The position numbers and the translations under genes are program-made. From JBBRGG01 sp038240875 (lineage in GTDB: Bacteria; Planctomycetota; Phycisphaerae; Phycisphaerales; UBA1924): 9,248 nt of DNA. Below, one piece after another: positions 1-7,070 of the stretch (positions are counted from its first letter, which is position 1; the number at the start of each line of letters is the position of its first letter). The notes under the pieces are model-generated. The model was not told the origin of the DNA and made no database searches. It worked only from the letters and a program-made list of their open reading frames with translations. The DNA is taken from positions 1-9,248 of the forward strand of contig JBBRGG010000143.1 of assembly GCA_038240875.1 (NCBI GenBank). The letters are read 5' to 3'.

Positions 1-3000
1 CGATATGACGCCGAGGACCAGGAGGAATACTCCCACGTCAAAGAGCGTGGGCGTGCCGAGCTTGATCGGTTCTAGGGTTGGGATGGTGATAGAAGTCCAC
101 TTTGGTGCCATGAAGGGCCCGCCGAGAATTGGGCTGATGAAGGCGCTGGAAAGTGCGGCCAAGAGGCCGACACCGATGAGCGTGCGTGCATCGATACGAA
201 GTAGTCGCTTCGCGGCTGCATTGCCAAACGCGAGCGCGTAGAGAGCAACAGCGGTTGAGGCGATGAGCCCGCCGATGAATCCGCCACCAGGTTTGTTGTG
301 GCCTTGAAACATGACAATGATGGCAAAGAGGAAGATGATGGGCGCAAGAACGCGAGCGGTCGATTGCAGGATAGTTGTAGCGAGCGGGAAGATTGGGCTG
401 ACAGATGTTGTCTCTGGGGGAGATAGTGGCCGAGTTTGTGGCCGAGTAAGCGGCAGAGATTGTGGTGGTGCGACGTCATCGCACGAATTCGAGTGCTCGC
501 GCGAAGCAACAATGCGGATGTGAGCCGCGGGATCAGACAGGCTAGGCTTCATAAGAGCGTACACACCCAGAGCGGCCACGCCGATGACCGTGATCTCGCC
601 CAGCGTGTCGAGCGCGCGGAAGTCAACAAGGATGACATTGACGACGTTTTTGCCGAAGCCTTCGGGGAGGGAGCGGGTAGAGAGGGCGCGAGTGAGCGAG
701 TCGTCGGCATCTACGCCGGATGCGACGTAGACGAGCGTTGCGATGACGCCGCCACAGCACGCGGCGATTGCTGCGTCGCGCCAGCGTGTGGCCCGAGACG
801 CAAGTAAACGAATATCGGGCAAGCGACGGAATGCGAGCAGGAGCAATACGAGAGAGAGTGCTTCAATGCAGATCTGTGTCAGGGCAAGGTCTGGCGCGCC
901 AAAGTTGGCGTAAAGCATTGACACACCGAAGCCGGCAAGACTTAAAGCAGCAATCGCGGGAAATCGGCGTGGCACCAAAGCTACAGACATCGCGGCGATC
1001 AGTATCAGGCTTGCAAGGAATGTGGCGTAGATATCAACGGGAGTGATGCGTGGGAAGTGCGTCGTAAGCGTGTACTGGCTCGGGTTGGTGTGCGTCGTGG
1101 CGGTAGCGACGAGCCACACGATCAGCGAGATGAGGATAATGAGAAGATAGTTGCGAAGCTTGCCTTGTTGCAGTGTAGACGTGAGCCAACTTGCGGCGTC
1201 TATCGAGGCAGCAAGTACGCGGGAGTAGAGGCGATCCGGGCCATAAGCGTCAAGAGCTGCGAGTAGCTTGAGTGCGACGCGGAGGCGATGGCGGAAGAAG
1301 TAGAGCACTAGTCCCAAGGTGACAGCGAGGCCGGACAATCCCAGCGCTGGGGTCCAGCCATGCCAGAGGTGTAATTGACCTTTGGCAACCGAATCGCCGA
1401 GGGTTGCATTGGTCGCTGGCGTGGTGAATGGTTCGATGATTGCGGCCGGAAAGAATCCTGCGGCGAGGCCTAGCGAGGCGAGGATAAAGGGCCCGAGAAT
1501 CAGGCCGATCATGCCTTGCTTTGAAGCTGTGTGTGCTGGTTCGTGCGTTGGTTCGTGCGCACGAGGATGGGCGAGGTGTACTGCAGCTTGCGCGTGAGGT
1601 GCGTGTGCATGATCCTTCTGCACACGGCCCCAGAATGGCCGAATGCCCACAAGGATGGCGACGACGACATAGACGCTCGCAGCGAGTGTGATGCACGCGG
1701 CGAGTACCCAATTGATCAAATGAGATGAACCGCCGATATTCACGGCCGCGTCCTTGAGAGTGGAGTCAAGCACAAGCTCTTTGCCAATAAAGCCGACGAG
1801 TGGTGGCAACCCCGCCATTGAAGCAGCGGCGAGGAGCCCAGCAACTGCTAACGCGGGCATGCTTCGTGCAAGGCCACCTAAGTGTTCGACTTCTTTAATA
1901 TGCGTGGCGTGCTCAATTGCACCTGCGAGCATGAAGAGTGCGCCCTTGTACAGCGCGTGCGCACAGAGAAATACCAACGCGGCTTCGACGGCTTTGGGTG
2001 TGCCAATACCCAAGGCAAGAACGATTGCTCCTAGCGCGCTAATGGTGGTGCATGCGAGAAGTTTTTTGGTCGTAGTTGTGCGAAGGGCAAGAAGAGCGCC
2101 AACGAGCATGGTGACGCAGCCCATGAGGACGAGCGTGATGGTCCAGGCATGTGCATTGGGCGGGGTGCCGGTAGTGGCAAGTTCCGATTGATGTGCCGCA
2201 CTCGGGCCGAGCACCGGTGCGAAGCGTGCGAGAAGGAAGATGCCTGCTTTGACCATTGTGGAAGAGTGGAGGTACGCCGAGACGGGCGCGGGGGCTTCCA
2301 TGGCGTTTGGAAGCCAGAAATGGAAGGGGAATTGTGCGCTTTTGGTTGCTGCGGCGATGATGAAGAGGATAAGGATCGCGGGGTACCAGGGATGTGAGAG
2401 GATCGAATTCGCGTGCAACGAATCGGAACCAATGCTTGTGTTCGCGGCGATCAACCCTGAGACGGTCCACTGGCCTGTAGCTGTGCCCAGTAGCACAATT
2501 CCGGCGAGCAGCGCGAGCCCGCCGATGCCGGTAGTAAGGAGGGCTTGAAGTGCGGCCTTTCGAGCGCGCTCGCGAGTGTGGTCGAAGCTGATGAGTAAAT
2601 AGGAACTGATCGAGGTCAATTCCCAGAAGACAAAGATGGCAAGCAAATTATCTGAAAGGGCAATTCCGAGCATTGCGCCCATGAAGATAAAGAGTGCGGC
2701 GTAGAGGCGTCCTAAGTGTGGGTGGCCTTTGAGATAGGCTCCGGCGTAGAGCACGATGAGCGTGCCTATGCCGCTGATGAGCGTGCTAAAAATAAGGCCC
2801 AGGCCATCGAGCCTAAGCGTGAGGTTGAGGCCCAGGGTTGGTGCCCAGGCAAAATCTTCAACAATGGGCAGGCCAGCGTTGACATCATGGACGCGCATCA
2901 AAAGAGCAATGAAAATCGAGAACGGGGCAAGGGCAAGGATCCACGCCGCTCGGTGTCCTCCATGTGTGCTGCCCAGCGCGCGTACCAGGGCTGGCGCGAC

Positions 3001-3054
3001 CAATGCCGCTGCGAAACAGGCCGCCAGAATCGACCAGAGAGGTGCGTCCAACAT
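1..3054 (-). CDS. mrpA: MrpA-MrpB fusion, multisubunit Na+(K+)/H+ antiporter subunit (3' end outside window)
   Basis: A membrane subunit of the Mrp (Mnh/Pha) cation/proton antiporter, related to complex I subunit NuoL. The frame is open for 1018 codons from ATG 3054 to the left edge. An in-frame TAG lies 15 bases upstream (3067-3069), so this ATG is the first possible start, although no clear ribosome site precedes it. Family motifs are present: WELTS with Glu145, TKSAQFPFHFWLP with Lys238, ALYKGALF with Lys370 and GFIGKE with Lys425. These match the proton-path residues E144, K229, K342 and K399 of NuoL. Residues about 680-750 look like the MbhD part and 760-840 like MbhE (VNVILVDFRALDTLGE). 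A linker of roughly 40 residues leads to an MnhB domain from about 890 (GHNKPGGGFIGGL). Fused A-B subunits are known, as in rhizobial PhaAB. Unusual here are a His-rich loop (481-512) and the Pro/Ser/Thr-rich linker. Other mrp genes probably follow to the left. Confidence 0.95.
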   Translation of the reverse strand, partial: MLDAPLWSILAACFAAALVAPALVRALGSTHGGHRAAWILALAPFSIFIALLMRVHDVNAGLPIVEDFAWAPTLGLNLTLRLDGLGLIFSTLISGIGTLIVLYAGAYLKGHPHLGRLYAALFIFMGAMLGIALSDNLLAIFVFWELTSISSYLLISFDHTRERARKAALQALLTTGIGGLALLAGIVLLGTATGQWTVSGLIAANTSIGSDSLHANSILSHPWYPAILILFIIAAATKSAQFPFHFWLPNAMEAPAPVSAYLHSSTMVKAGIFLLARFAPVLGPSAAHQSELATTGTPPNAHAWTITLVLMGCVTMLVGALLALRTTTTKKLLACTTISALGAIVLALGIGTPKAVEAALVFLCAHALYKGALFMLAGAIEHATHIKEVEHLGGLARSMPALAVAGLLAAASMAGLPPLVGFIGKELVLDSTLKDAAVNIGGSSHLINWVLAACITLAASVYVVVAILVGIRPFWGRVQKDHAHAPHAQAAVHLAHPRAHEPTHEPAHTASKQGMIGLILGPFILASLGLAAGFFPAAIIEPFTTPATNATLGDSVAKGQLHLWHGWTPALGLSGLAVTLGLVLYFFRHRLRVALKLLAALDAYGPDRLYSRVLAASIDAASWLTSTLQQGKLRNYLLIILISLIVWLVATATTHTNPSQYTLTTHFPRITPVDIYATFLASLILIAAMSVALVPRRFPAIAALSLAGFGVSMLYANFGAPDLALTQICIEALSLVLLLLAFRRLPDIRLLASRATRWRDAAIAACCGGVIATLVYVASGVDADDSLTRALSTRSLPEGFGKNVVNVILVDFRALDTLGEITVIGVAALGVYALMKPSLSDPAAHIRIVASREHSNSCDDVAPPQSLPLTRPQTRPLSPPETTSVSPIFPLATTILQSTARVLAPIIFLFAIIVMFQGHNKPGGGFIGGLIASTAVALYALAFGNAAAKRLLRIDARTLIGVGLLAALSSAFISPILGGPFMAPKWTSITIPTLEPIKLGTPTLFDVGVFLLVLGVIS
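426..449. repeat. 12-base tandem duplication in the MrpA-MrpB linker
   Basis: The 10-base word GTGGCCGAGT occurs at 426-435 and again at 438-447, giving a 12-base period. On the minus strand it encodes a repeated TRP motif (residues 870-877) in the Pro/Ser/Thr-rich linker joining the MrpA-like part to the MnhB domain. It has the same period as the duplication in the His-rich loop but an unrelated sequence. Confidence 0.75.
1537..1560. repeat. 12-base tandem duplication inside mrpA coding His-Glu-Pro units
   Basis: Two adjacent 12-base units, 1537-1548 and 1549-1560, differ at one position. Read on the minus strand they encode AHEP and THEP within the His-rich loop of the antiporter (residues 481-512, eight histidines within residues 482-508). 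The period is a multiple of three, so the frame is kept. This looks like local slippage in a cytoplasmic or periplasmic loop between membrane helices. Confidence 0.8.
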
Positions 3055-3218
3055 AGAGGGACAAGCCTATGCCGATCTTGTACTAGGGAGCAATGCTGGA
3101 AATGAGGTTTGAGAAATGTGCAGTTAGGCGATTCGGGAATGATTCGGCAATCGTGAGGAGTGCAATTCTGATCATGGAACACTTTGGGTTGGTGCGCGTA
3201 CAAATGCTAAGTAACTTT

Positions 3219-3234
3219 GCGTGTGTGTACACGC
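3219..3234. repeat. Short perfect inverted repeat, possible operator
   Basis: GCGTGT (3219-3224) and ACACGC (3229-3234) are exact reverse complements around a 4-base centre. The inner 8 bases GTGTACAC (3225-3232) are themselves a palindrome. It sits about midway in the divergent intergenic region, where a regulator of either gene could bind. No regulator family is suggested by the sequence, and a repeat this short can arise by chance. Confidence 0.35.
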
Positions 3235-3292
3235 CGGGTACTATGGAAACGTTGGTAGGGTGTGCCTGTGCGGGCAAGCCTTTAAGTACGAT

Positions 3293-3333
3293 TACTCCAT
3301 AAGGTAAGGGCGCAAGCCCGCTATGGTGGAGTA
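3293..3333 (+). promoter_or_regulatory. Predicted structured leader with GCAA-capped hairpin
   Basis: TACTCCA (3293-3299) is the exact complement of TGGAGTA (3327-3333). They enclose a tight hairpin GGGC-GCAA-GCCC (3308-3319) whose loop fits the stable GNRA tetraloop pattern. An alternative outer pairing, CCATA (3297-3301) with TATGG (3322-3326), competes with the first stem. The element ends about 32 bases before the ATG of the first lipoprotein gene. If transcribed it would form a compact stem in the 5' leader. It matches no riboswitch class I could recognise. Confidence 0.4.
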
Positions 3334-3352
3334 CTGCGAGCGCGGTATTTAT

Positions 3353-3358
3353 AAGGGA
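3353..3358 (+). promoter_or_regulatory. Ribosome binding site AAGGGA for the first LpoB-like gene
   Basis: AAGGGA lies 7 bases before ATG 3366. The alternative GTG start at 3438 has no purine-rich site. This favours the longer protein with an extended tail before its signal peptide. Confidence 0.6.
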
Positions 3359-3365
3359 ATCACCG

Positions 3366-4082
3366 ATGGCAATGGTTTGTATACGTGATGGTCGTCCTGA
3401 AAACAGTCGTAGTGGTTTGGACCTGCAAGACAGCCGCGTGAGCCACACCAAACGCGTTCGTGCGTTGCTTTTGGCCGCGACGCTGGGCAGTGTGGCATTC
3501 ATGGGCCTTGCCGCTTGCCAACAGGCCCCGCGTGGGGACTCGGGCGGTCAGATGGATCCATTTGAACGCACCCGCGTTGACGCACGCAGCCCGCAAGCCG
3601 ACACCGTGAACTTGTACGAATTCTCTGATCGCGTGGGCGAGGCGCTCGCCAATCGAATCGCGGACATCGACGAGTTGACGACCCGTTCGTCCAAAGCCGT
3701 CATCGAACTTGGCAGCATCAAAAATGATTCACCCAGCACGCCTTCGAGCGATTTCTCTCTGATTCAACGGCGAGTGTTCACCAAGCTCGTCAACAGCAAC
3801 GTTGTTCGCAAGCACGCCGACATCGTTGAAAGGCGTTCGCGCGTTGATCGCGACATTCAGGACACGCGCCCCAGCGAGCCCGACTTACTCGATGAACGTT
3901 TGACCAACCCTGACCAGTCGGCGGTGTATGACCTTGACGCGACCTACATCCTGACGGGTACGTTCGGCGAGATCAGTCGCGGACGCGATCAGAAGAACTA
4001 CTACTTTGAAATGGCGCTGACCCACGCTAAGAGCCGTCGAATTGTGTTTGTAGAAACCTTCGACTCCAAGCAGAAGCCCTGA
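3366..4082 (+). CDS. lpoB: LpoB-like outer-membrane lipoprotein (PBP activator family)
   Basis: A lipoprotein resembling LpoB, which in E. coli spans the periplasm and activates peptidoglycan synthase PBP1b. The 238-residue product has a hydrophobic stretch (about 33-50) ending in the lipobox LAAC with Cys51. A low-complexity linker follows, then the globular part from about 80. The LpoB pattern is visible in order: a helix like NLYEFSDRVGEALANRI, a strand AVIELGSIKN, SLIQRRVFTKLVNSN, and the typical ending ATYILTGTFGEI with YYFEMALTHAKSRRIVF. ATG 3366 is chosen for its ribosome site; GTG 3438 would give a compact signal peptide with the lipid Cys at residue 27, but lacks such a site. The next gene starts 10 bases after this stop, so the two are probably translated together. 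Family membership is fairly secure. Whether it acts on a PBP1b-like enzyme here is unknown. Confidence 0.85.
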   Translation: MAMVCIRDGRPENSRSGLDLQDSRVSHTKRVRALLLAATLGSVAFMGLAACQQAPRGDSGGQMDPFERTRVDARSPQADTVNLYEFSDRVGEALANRIADIDELTTRSSKAVIELGSIKNDSPSTPSSDFSLIQRRVFTKLVNSNVVRKHADIVERRSRVDRDIQDTRPSEPDLLDERLTNPDQSAVYDLDATYILTGTFGEISRGRDQKNYYFEMALTHAKSRRIVFVETFDSKQKP

Positions 4083-4086
4083 GGAA
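4081..4086 (+). promoter_or_regulatory. Ribosome binding site GAGGAA overlapping the upstream stop codon
   Basis: GAGGAA begins within the TGA stop (4080-4082) of the first LpoB-like gene and lies 6 bases before ATG 4093. The overlap suggests translational coupling and supports the long version of the second protein. Confidence 0.65.
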
Positions 4087-4092
4087 CATTCG

Positions 4093-4884
4093 ATGCTCCT
4101 TGCCTGGGAAGTGGTCGAGATCGCGACAAGTTGTACCAATGCAGTGAGCCGACGAGAGGGTTCCCGCCGAGTTCATGTATGTGGTACACGTGCGGCACGC
4201 ATCGAGCGGGTCGGGCGCGGATCGACCACGCGTTCCAAAGGTTTGTTTCTAATCTTGCGCACGATTTCAATGCTGGCGTTGTGCGTCGGTATGTCGGCGG
4301 CGTTGCCATCGTGTGCATCAAGTAGCGGGCGCAACGACAGCGGGCGGAGCACGCGATTGCGCGCGGGCGATATCGAGCTCGCCGTGGCAGAAGTCAAGCT
4401 AGATCTCGCGGAGAGCTCTTTCATCACTTCGCGCGATAAAGCCTCGACCAAGGTTCGGCTCGTGCCCAGCGAGATGGAGAACTTATCGTCGGATCGCATG
4501 AGCCGTATCGACCGTTGGTCAGCAGTCTCACGCGTTCTATTCGATCCGTCGATGCAGCAACTTCTCGCGACCAAGAATGTGGATTTGTTTATGCCTCGTG
4601 ATGCGGCGCTGCTATTGACTCGCTTTGGCACCGAATCGGATCGTGACGCCCGCGTTGCACCGATTAGCATCGACGAGTCGCCAGATTTCTCGCCGACACA
4701 CACGTTTGCAGGCAAAATCCTGTCCATCACGAGAGCAGCTTCGCAAGACGCAAACGCGCCCGCGGATCAGCGGCAAGAGGTCGTTCGCGTTGAATACTCC
4801 ATCATCGAGCTCGCATCACGAAAGGTTGAATGGTCGGGTGCGCACGAATTCAAACGCACGGCTTCGGGGTTGCTGATCGATTGA
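4093..4884 (+). CDS. Second, divergent LpoB-like lipoprotein
   Basis: A probable lipoprotein of 263 residues. A hydrophobic segment (about 51-71) ends in LPSC, making Cys74 the likely lipidated residue, preceded by an unusually long basic tail of about 50 residues. The mature part follows the same plan as the gene before it: an N-terminal helix-strand region (IELAVAEVKLDL), a central WSAVSRVLFDPSMQQLLATKNVDL resembling the LpoB helix, and a C-terminal HTFAGKILSITRA then VVRVEYSIIELASRKVEWSGAHEFKR, like the last strands of LpoB. It is clearly divergent from its neighbour, so a duplication is old. Internal starts at GTG 4144 or TTG 4255 cannot be excluded; the ATG has the best ribosome site. 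No function is known to me. Partnership with the first LpoB-like protein is inferred from position only. Confidence 0.75.
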   Translation: MLLAWEVVEIATSCTNAVSRREGSRRVHVCGTRAARIERVGRGSTTRSKGLFLILRTISMLALCVGMSAALPSCASSSGRNDSGRSTRLRAGDIELAVAEVKLDLAESSFITSRDKASTKVRLVPSEMENLSSDRMSRIDRWSAVSRVLFDPSMQQLLATKNVDLFMPRDAALLLTRFGTESDRDARVAPISIDESPDFSPTHTFAGKILSITRAASQDANAPADQRQEVVRVEYSIIELASRKVEWSGAHEFKRTASGLLID

Positions 4885-4896
4885 TATATATTGGGA

Positions 4897-4913
4897 GCTG
4901 CGATGTTCGCAGC
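4897..4913 (+). repeat. Perfect 7-bp intercistronic hairpin
   Basis: GCTGCGA (4897-4903) and TCGCAGC (4907-4913) are exact complements around a 3-base loop TGT. The hairpin sits between the second LpoB-like gene and the COG3014-type gene, 10 bases before the ribosome site of the latter. No T-run follows, so it is not a classical terminator. It could affect RNA stability, processing or translation of the downstream gene. Confidence 0.6.
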
Positions 4914-4923
4914 AGAACTCTTC

Positions 4924-4927
4924 AGGA
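4924..4927 (+). promoter_or_regulatory. Ribosome binding site AGGA for the COG3014-type gene
   Basis: AGGA lies 6 bases before GTG 4934. The internal ATG at 4982 has only a weak AGAAAG upstream, so the GTG is preferred. Confidence 0.55.
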
Positions 4928-4933
4928 TCACGC

Positions 4934-6805
4934 GTGAACCAACTCGATTCAAATTACGAACCAAGACAGAAAGTTGATGCAATGCAGCATCGTAAAATAG
5001 GGCTGCGGCGCAGCGCATCGCGCGCTGTAATCGGGTTGCTGCTTGCCGCTTGTCTTGGCACGATCAGCTTTGGTTGTCAGGGTTACCAACGCGATGTTGA
5101 TGTCATTAGCGAAGTCCGCGCCGGCGAGTTTGGTGCGGCTCGCATGCTCGCGAGCAATCGCGCGACGCGAAACCCAAGCGATCGCTCCTACATGCTTGAT
5201 CGCTTGAAGGTCATGCTCTTGGAACAAGCCGATGGCGTGCCCCAAGCCGCAGAATCCTCCGCCGACGCGCTCTACGATTTTCTTCGCACGCAAGGCGTGA
5301 ATCGCGATAACACCGTCACATCGTTCTTCATTGGCGAGCAGGGCGCACGATTCTGGAAGGGTGAACCCTTCGAGCAAGCGATGGCGTATCACGCGATTGC
5401 TGTCTTTGATGCAACTCGTGGTGATTGGGGGAATGTTCGAGCGGGCGTGACCAACTCGCTCTTTTCATTGCGTGACTTCTCGCGCACGTTGGCAAATGTA
5501 AACTCATTGAGCACGCGGCGCGACACAAGCCTTTCGCAACAGGATTGGTCAACAGACCCGGACACGGCAGAACGCGTTTCGCTAATGAAAACCGCCGCAA
5601 AGGCCGAGAAGAACGGTTCGGCGGACGGCTTGGCAACGTACACACCCGCGCGGTCCGACTTTGAAATAGGGTACGCGATGCGCGCGATTGCTTCGCGCCA
5701 TCTAGGTTTGCGCGAGGACATGAATGAATCCGTCGCGGCCCTCTCAGCCATGCGGCCCGAGATGGCAACGCTCGCTTCGACGATCGCTTCGGGCCGATAC
5801 AACACCATCCTCATTGTTGATTATGGACTTGCGCCACGCAAAGTCGGCACAGGACCGGACAACGCCATCGCCGTCTTTCGTCCTATAACAGCTTCAGATT
5901 CTTCGCCTTTGAATGTTCGCGTTGCCGCCTCATCATTGAACTTTCCGGTAACAACCGACGTGAACAGGCTTGCACGTGATCTCAAATGGAACAATCTCGA
6001 AGACTTGCGTCGAGCCAAGAGCCTTATTGGTGACGTGCTCCTTGTGGGCGGCGCTGCGGTCGCCTTGGGCGCGAAAGACGACGAGGCTAAACTCGCGGGC
6101 GCAGCAGTGGCAATCGCGGGCCTCATTATGAAGGCAACTTCCGCAGCCGACACGAGGCATTGCGAAGTGCTGCCACAGCGTGTCTATATCGCACCGGTAT
6201 GGCTCGAACCCGGGCTCAACATGGTTGAGCTTTCGATCGGTGGCCGTGCGAGGTTGGTGATTCCCGATGTACCCGGCCCGCCTGCGGGTCGTGTGTTCGC
6301 GCGGTACGCAAGGCTCAATGACAAGATGGGCCCTTGGGCGACTTCAGGCGTGGTTCGCTATAGCAACGATGTGTCCGGCGAGACTCGTACGCCCGCAACG
6401 GTCGGCATGAACAACGAGCAAGGCGTGCCCTTTGCGAGCAGCGCAAGGCTTGCGAGCTTGCCTTACATATTGGGCGGCGCGTGCGTGCGTGTGCCGACGG
6501 ATCGACTGCTGACCGAGTATCAACAAGCCGGGTTCTTACGTGGTGTGTCGCTCAACGACCTCGTCGATCTCTACAAGTCCGAGGAGATCTGGATCGACGG
6601 GTTGTCGCCCGAGCCGGGCCCTCGCCGCCACATCTTGGAAGGTGGTAGCAGCCTCTTTACGCCAGAAGCCGGAAGCACGGGTTTCGTTCGACTCTTCTGC
6701 CAACAACACCAAACCTACTCGCCGCGCTCGTCACGCGTGCAGGAACTTGCGGCTCAGATCCGCGTCCAACTCTTCGGTGGTGAAACTGTGGCACAGCTTC
6801 CTTAA
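4934..6805 (+). CDS. COG3014-type large lipoprotein
   Basis: An exported protein of 623 residues from a GTG start. The signal region (about 31-47) ends at GC with Cys48 the likely lipidation site, though Phe at -2 is unusual; Cys40 (LAAC) is an alternative. Several features match COG3014, a helical-repeat family of unknown function found beside LpoB and YcfL in other bacteria. They are a TPR-like helical N-terminal half with GEPFEQAMAYHAIAVFDATRGDW (144-165), the strand IVDYGLAPRK (294-303), a hydrophobic glycine/alanine-rich pair of segments (365-381 and 387-399), and ADTRHCEVLPQRVYIAPVWLEPG (405-427). After about residue 440 there is a further region of roughly 180 residues that I do not recognise, making the protein longer than the members I remember. 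The likely location is periplasmic, anchored in the outer membrane. Neighbours suggest a joint envelope role; no catalytic motif is seen. Confidence 0.8.
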   Translation: MNQLDSNYEPRQKVDAMQHRKIGLRRSASRAVIGLLLAACLGTISFGCQGYQRDVDVISEVRAGEFGAARMLASNRATRNPSDRSYMLDRLKVMLLEQADGVPQAAESSADALYDFLRTQGVNRDNTVTSFFIGEQGARFWKGEPFEQAMAYHAIAVFDATRGDWGNVRAGVTNSLFSLRDFSRTLANVNSLSTRRDTSLSQQDWSTDPDTAERVSLMKTAAKAEKNGSADGLATYTPARSDFEIGYAMRAIASRHLGLREDMNESVAALSAMRPEMATLASTIASGRYNTILIVDYGLAPRKVGTGPDNAIAVFRPITASDSSPLNVRVAASSLNFPVTTDVNRLARDLKWNNLEDLRRAKSLIGDVLLVGGAAVALGAKDDEAKLAGAAVAIAGLIMKATSAADTRHCEVLPQRVYIAPVWLEPGLNMVELSIGGRARLVIPDVPGPPAGRVFARYARLNDKMGPWATSGVVRYSNDVSGETRTPATVGMNNEQGVPFASSARLASLPYILGGACVRVPTDRLLTEYQQAGFLRGVSLNDLVDLYKSEEIWIDGLSPEPGPRRHILEGGSSLFTPEAGSTGFVRLFCQQHQTYSPRSSRVQELAAQIRVQLFGGETVAQLP

Positions 6806-7070
6806 AAAGCCGGATGAAATGATTGCAAGGTTTGCCGCAGGAACACCTTTCGGACTCCGTACGAGAAGCAACAGAATGTTCAAACTACGCAAGACAGCAC
6901 CGCGAAACGCCAACGAATCAGCCACGTATACAGACAGTTAAGCAGTGTAATTGTGATCCATTCTTGTATCGTTAATCGAACTTGTATTTTAGGATGAATT
7001 TAGAAGAGACCCAGCAACTCGCGCTCCATTTACGAATATGGCACGCGCGAGCAATCGAAAGGAACGACTC
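6806..7070. other. Intergenic gap between the COG3014-type and YcfL-like genes
   Basis: This gap of 265 bases is much longer than the spacing within the first three genes (10 and 49 bases). Its second half (about 6940-7010) is AT-rich and could hold a promoter for the last two genes. One weak candidate is TTGTAT (6964-6969) with TATTTT (6985-6990), but the 15-base spacing is poor. I saw no terminator-like hairpin. A 40-codon frame at 6819-6941 has no support as a gene. Confidence 0.55.
7058..7064 (+). promoter_or_regulatory. Ribosome binding site AAAGGAA selecting the GTG start of the YcfL-like gene
   Basis: AAAGGAA lies 6 bases before GTG 7071. The in-frame ATG at 7038 has no comparable site, so the GTG is taken as the start. 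Confidence 0.7.

Larger units (their letters stand above)
3055..3365. other. Divergent intergenic region between mrpA and the lipoprotein cluster
   Basis: These 311 bases separate the minus-strand antiporter gene from the plus-strand lipoprotein genes, so promoters for both should lie here. I found no convincing coding frame and no unambiguous -35/-10 pair. An AT-rich word, TATTTATAAG at 3346-3355, could serve as a -10 for the plus strand, but it would place transcription almost at the ATG. Two inverted-repeat structures, at 3219-3234 and 3293-3333, are listed separately. Confidence 0.7.

Noticed and set aside
72..512. Open frame of 146 codons on the minus strand, with several similar frames on both strands across 1-3050
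   Set aside because: They are other frames of the 1018-codon MrpAB gene, whose own frame carries clear family motifs. Their products are Ser/Arg/His-rich and resemble no protein.
3280..3345. A known riboswitch (cyclic-di-GMP, fluoride or similar)
   Set aside because: The GCAA hairpin and outer stem are visible, but none of the conserved core words of those classes is present.
4897..4913. Hairpin as a Rho-independent terminator
   Set aside because: No run of T follows the stem, and a gene with a good ribosome site begins 20 bases later.
6819..6941. Possible 40-codon gene after the COG3014-type gene
   Set aside because: It lacks a convincing ribosome site, shows no recognisable motif, and is the tail of a frame that overlaps the upstream gene.
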